DNA of 64,000 nt from Chitinophaga pinensis. GTDB taxonomy: Bacteria; Bacteroidota; Bacteroidia; Flavobacteriales_D; Crocinitomicaceae. The notes below the pieces were generated by a model. That model did no database searches. It was not told the DNA's origin and was given only the letters and a program-made list of their open reading frames with translations. A program made the translations under genes and the position numbers. The stretch lies in the NCBI GenBank assembly GCA_945902745.1, contig CAMDNE010000003.1, positions 186,001-250,000 of the forward strand, read 5' to 3'. Below, piece after piece: positions 61,539-64,000 of the stretch (positions are counted from its first letter, which is position 1; the number at the start of each line of letters is the position of its first letter).

Positions 61539-62699
61539 ATGTTGACAATTTCAGATATTCAAGGATGTATTATTATTCCAACATACAATAACGAAAAAAC
61601 GTTAAGGCGGGTTGTTCTTGAAATAATGTCCATTGTGCCCAAAGAATCCATTATCATCGTAAATGATGGTTCAACAGATTCAACTCGTGAAATTCTAAAT
61701 GAATTTGAAAATCAACTACTCATTCTTACAAATGAACAAAACAAAGGCAAAGGATTTTCCTTGCGCAAAGGATTTAAAAAAGCCATTGAATTAGGGTTTG
61801 AAAACGCAATAACAATTGACTCAGATGGTCAACATTATCCTGAAGATATTCAGTTAATAATAGAAAAAGGATATGAAAACAAAGGAGCTGTAATTATGGG
61901 CTCCCGAAATATGCAGCAAGATGGAGTCCCTCAAAAAAGCTCGTTTGGAAATAAATTTTCTAATTTTTGGTTCAAGATTGAAACATGGATTAATTTACCT
62001 GACACACAAACTGGTTTTAGATTATATCCGCTAGAACCTTTAAGGAAAATGCACTTATTCACTAATAAATTTGAACTTGAAATAGAGGTAATTGTTCGTT
62101 TAGCGTGGAAAAATGTAAAATTCGTACCGGTACAAATCAGAGTGAAATATGACCCTGATGAACGCGTTTCTCATTTCCGTCCAGGTCGAGACTTTTTTAG
62201 AATTAGCGTGCTCAATAGTATCTTGGTAACATTTGCTTTAATCTATTATTACCCGAAGAAATTTCTGTCAATAGAGACCTTAAAATTGATAAAACATGAG
62301 GCAATTAAACCGGAAGAAACAAACTTAAAAAAGGCGTTTTCAATTGGATTTGGCTTTTTTATGGGAATCATTCCGTTATGGGGATTTCAGTTATTAATTG
62401 GAATTCCACTTGCCGTTTTATTTCGAATGAATAAAGTATTATTCATTGCATCAGCGAATATTTCAATTCCACCGATGATCCCATTAATCATTTATTTTAG
62501 TTTATTGACGGGACAATTGTTTGTTCAAGGCAATTTTGAGCATTCACAATTATTAGATTTTTCTAGTGCTGTTGTACAAAATAATATTCAACAATATTTT
62601 ATTGGCGCAACGGTATTAGCACTTTTGGCTTTTATTGTTGGTTTTGTGCTTTCTTATCTGTTTTTATCAGCTGTTCGAAAGAATCCTACTCCACAATAA
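61539..62699 (+). CDS. Family 2 glycosyltransferase fused to DUF2062 membrane domain
   Basis: The 386 residues start with a GT-A domain: CIIIPTYNNEKTLRRVVLEI, IIVNDGSTDSTREIL, AITIDSDGQHYPEDI and NLPDTQTGFRLYPLEPL, similar to dolichyl-phosphate mannosyltransferase-type enzymes. From about 260 the C-terminal DUF2062 domain has three or four hydrophobic segments (AFSIGFGFFMGIIPLWGFQLLIGIPLAVLFR, SANISIPPMIPLIIYFSLLTGQLF). It is on the strand opposite to the pigment genes and its last 14 bases overlap the dehydratase gene. It likely adds a sugar or sugar-lipid to the pigment or a lipid carrier; substrate unknown. Confidence 0.88.
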   Translation: MLTISDIQGCIIIPTYNNEKTLRRVVLEIMSIVPKESIIIVNDGSTDSTREILNEFENQLLILTNEQNKGKGFSLRKGFKKAIELGFENAITIDSDGQHYPEDIQLIIEKGYENKGAVIMGSRNMQQDGVPQKSSFGNKFSNFWFKIETWINLPDTQTGFRLYPLEPLRKMHLFTNKFELEIEVIVRLAWKNVKFVPVQIRVKYDPDERVSHFRPGRDFFRISVLNSILVTFALIYYYPKKFLSIETLKLIKHEAIKPEETNLKKAFSIGFGFFMGIIPLWGFQLLIGIPLAVLFRMNKVLFIASANISIPPMIPLIIYFSLLTGQLFVQGNFEHSQLLDFSSAVVQNNIQQYFIGATVLALLAFIVGFVLSYLFLSAVRKNPTPQ

Positions 62700-63060
62700 T
62701 ATATTCTGCACCAATTTTCAAATAAACAGTTTGTTGATCTAGAATTTGAGCACTTATTCTAATTCGCTTATTTTCATGTTCTAAAACATCTATTTTAACA
62801 TTCACCTCAGAAGAAGTAAGCGGATTTAAAATTGCTAAAAATTTACAATTTGACATTTTCGACATTTTCAACGTTTTCTGTATTCCTTCAGAAACAATTT
62901 CTTTAACAATTTCCATTTCCACTACGCCAGGAGTTATAGGGTTATTAGGGAAATGTCCTTCGAAAATTGAATGATTTGAATCAATTTTAATTGAAGCATG
63001 AATCTTGTTTTCAACGAATTCAAGTTCATTTATGGTGTAAAAATTATCTTTTAATATCAT
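62686..63060 (-). CDS. 3-hydroxyacyl-ACP dehydratase, hot-dog fold
   Basis: The 124-residue protein is FabZ-like: SNHSIFEGHFPNNPITPGVVEMEIVKEIV gives the His (about 36) and the GHFP-x-x-P-x-x-PG motif, and the remainder forms the hot-dog sheet (SNCKFLAILNPLTSSEVNVKIDVLEHENKRIRISAQILDQQ). It would dehydrate the 3-hydroxyacyl-ACP to create the double bonds of the polyene. It overlaps the LolA-like gene by four bases and the convergent glycosyltransferase by 14. Confidence 0.88.
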   Translation of the reverse strand: MILKDNFYTINELEFVENKIHASIKIDSNHSIFEGHFPNNPITPGVVEMEIVKEIVSEGIQKTLKMSKMSNCKFLAILNPLTSSEVNVKIDVLEHENKRIRISAQILDQQTVYLKIGAEYIIVE

Positions 63061-63686
63061 TTGAAATCACTGAATTTTGTGTCACTAATTGAATTATTTA
63101 GAAGCACGTTACTAAAGGAATATACTAATTTTTCATTTTCTGATTCTACTAAACTCATTTCCTTTAGTAGAATGTCTTTTTTATCAAAAATCAAAATTAC
63201 ATTATCTATATATTTTGATAAGCGCTCTGATGTTGGTTTTAATATCAATTTATATTGGGAAGAATTTTCATAATACGAAATTTTAAAATCTTTGTCATCC
63301 AAAAATGTACCTGACAACATTTTTACCATTAAACTTTGAATTTTCTTAACAATAGCTTTCGTTGAAGGGTCTTTTATTTCTTTTCCTTTTTCACTGTATC
63401 TAACTTTATTTCCATCAATCAACAAAATCTTTTTTACCGGACTAATATGCTCCCATCTAATCTTTTGAGCTTGTTTATAATAAAGTTTACCTGTTGCTTT
63501 TTGAGTGTCTTCAAACATTTCTGAATATACTGTTTCTTTGAAGTCAGCAATCAACGATTTTGTCAATTTTTGTTGTTTCTGTATTGCAGACTTACATTTT
63601 GAAGGATCAGTAATTTTTTTAAATTCTTGACTGAATGCACTTGTACACAAAAAGATGAAAAATAGTACGTTAAATAATTTAGTCAT
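63057..63686 (-). CDS. LolA-like outer-membrane lipoprotein carrier protein
   Basis: The 209 residues have a signal peptide (ending near TSAFSQ) and a LolA-type half-barrel: TKSLIADFKETVYSEMFEDTQKATGKLYYKQAQKIRWEH, KILLIDGNKVRYSEKGKEI, and SYYENSSQYKLILKPTSERLSKYIDNVILIFDKKDILLKEMSLVE. LolA-like carriers are regular members of flexirubin and aryl-polyene loci, where they may ferry the hydrophobic pigment across the periplasm; here that is inferred from context. It overlaps the dehydratase by four bases and the deacetylase by eight. Confidence 0.88.
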   Translation of the reverse strand: MTKLFNVLFFIFLCTSAFSQEFKKITDPSKCKSAIQKQQKLTKSLIADFKETVYSEMFEDTQKATGKLYYKQAQKIRWEHISPVKKILLIDGNKVRYSEKGKEIKDPSTKAIVKKIQSLMVKMLSGTFLDDKDFKISYYENSSQYKLILKPTSERLSKYIDNVILIFDKKDILLKEMSLVESENEKLVYSFSNVLLNNSISDTKFSDFK

Positions 63687-64000
63687 TCAAAAACGAATTA
63701 ATTTGATTCTTATTGGCAAAGATAATGCCTTTTTCTTCTGACTCTTTTAAAAACAAACTAAGTGCTTCCGAAGTTTGTTTTAAATTATCATGCAGTAAAA
63801 TAATGCTTCCCGGTTTTGCTAGGAATAATAATCTTTTAGCTAGTTTTTTGGGATTTCGAATAACAGTGTCATAGGAGCGTTTATTCCATCCTATAATATT
63901 TAGCGATAACTTGTTCACGACTCTAGCAATAATCGGATTTGTATAACCAATCGGTGGTCGGAATAAATTTGTTTGAATTCCCTGATTTATCAATAAATTA
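63679..64000 (-). CDS. Polysaccharide deacetylase (NodB-type), C-terminal part cut by window edge
   Basis: At least 106 residues, open to the right edge. The visible C-terminal part has FRPPIGYTNPIIARVV (RPP motif), IIGWNKRSYDTVIRN (motif with Trp and Asp), and KPGSIILLHDNLKQTSEAL (L-H-D metal-proximal motif), as in NodB carbohydrate esterases. The N-terminal catalytic Asp/His motifs lie outside the window. An internal TTG at 63993 is probably not the start. It overlaps the LolA gene by eight bases. Such enzymes occur in flexirubin loci; the substrate is unknown. Confidence 0.78.
   Translation of the reverse strand, partial: NLLINQGIQTNLFRPPIGYTNPIIARVVNKLSLNIIGWNKRSYDTVIRNPKKLAKRLLFLAKPGSIILLHDNLKQTSEALSLFLKESEEKGIIFANKNQINSFLND

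Overview
The window is about 64 kb of AT-rich DNA from a member of the Bacteroidota, most likely order Flavobacteriales; the family (possibly Crocinitomicaceae-like) is a guess. The evidence is type IX secretion C-terminal sorting domains (10582-11625, 36564-37349, 48609-52826), Bacteroidota-type promoters (TTG or TTTG, about 20 nt, TAnnTTTG), absence of Shine-Dalgarno sequences, DUF3822-rsmD-coaD synteny, and a flexirubin/dialkylresorcinol pigment locus. I saw no rRNA, tRNA, CRISPR array, insertion sequence or prophage gene.

Layout. 1-6720 (+): tail of a DUF4956-like protein, lpxK, purine nucleoside phosphorylase, gatB, two TlpA-like thioredoxins and an LpxH-like hydrolase. 6885-10311 (-): ffh and an APC amino acid permease. 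10582-15571: a T9SS cargo protein, a large uncharacterised secreted protein and a RecD-like helicase. 15572-23705 (+): a hairpin-rich gap, DUF3822-rsmD-coaD, a TlpA-like protein without its CxxC, a TPR/SpoIIE phosphatase, a nitroreductase, an outer-membrane barrel and a DUF985 cupin. 23686-29546: BNR-repeat protein, M61 peptidase, coiled-coil lipoprotein, small membrane protein, GH25 lysozyme, rplS. 29739-34665 (+): a RimK-type protein-modification operon (retropepsin-like protease, rimK, zinc deacylase), panB, an RluA-type synthase and a DUF6132/rhodanese operon. 34773-39109: lipoprotein, methyltransferase, T9SS thioredoxin-like protein, and the arsenosugar pair arsS plus TIGR04282 glycosyltransferase.

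39271-48320 (-) is a compact ten-gene operon: membrane protein, TetR regulator, membrane protein, His-rich lipoprotein, c-type cytochrome, DUF302 protein, small cupin, then TolC, adaptor and RND pump. A near-perfect palindrome abuts its promoter -7 box, so I infer autoregulated, stress-induced efflux combined with periplasmic redox functions. This is the least conventional gene set in the window.

48609-52826 (-) is a 1405-residue T9SS type B adhesin-like protein with eight 66-residue repeats and three 70-residue repeats. 52964-64000 (-) is a flexirubin/dialkylresorcinol-type locus: ketosynthase plus a Cys-less ketosynthase partner, acyl carrier protein, ABC-2 exporter, BtrH-type protein, DarB and DarA homologues, dehydratase, LolA-like carrier and a deacetylase running off the right edge. 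A glycosyltransferase-DUF2062 fusion lies in it on the opposite strand. Gaps between genes carry AT-rich heptamer tandem repeats and a dispersed CACATAGG-type repeat.
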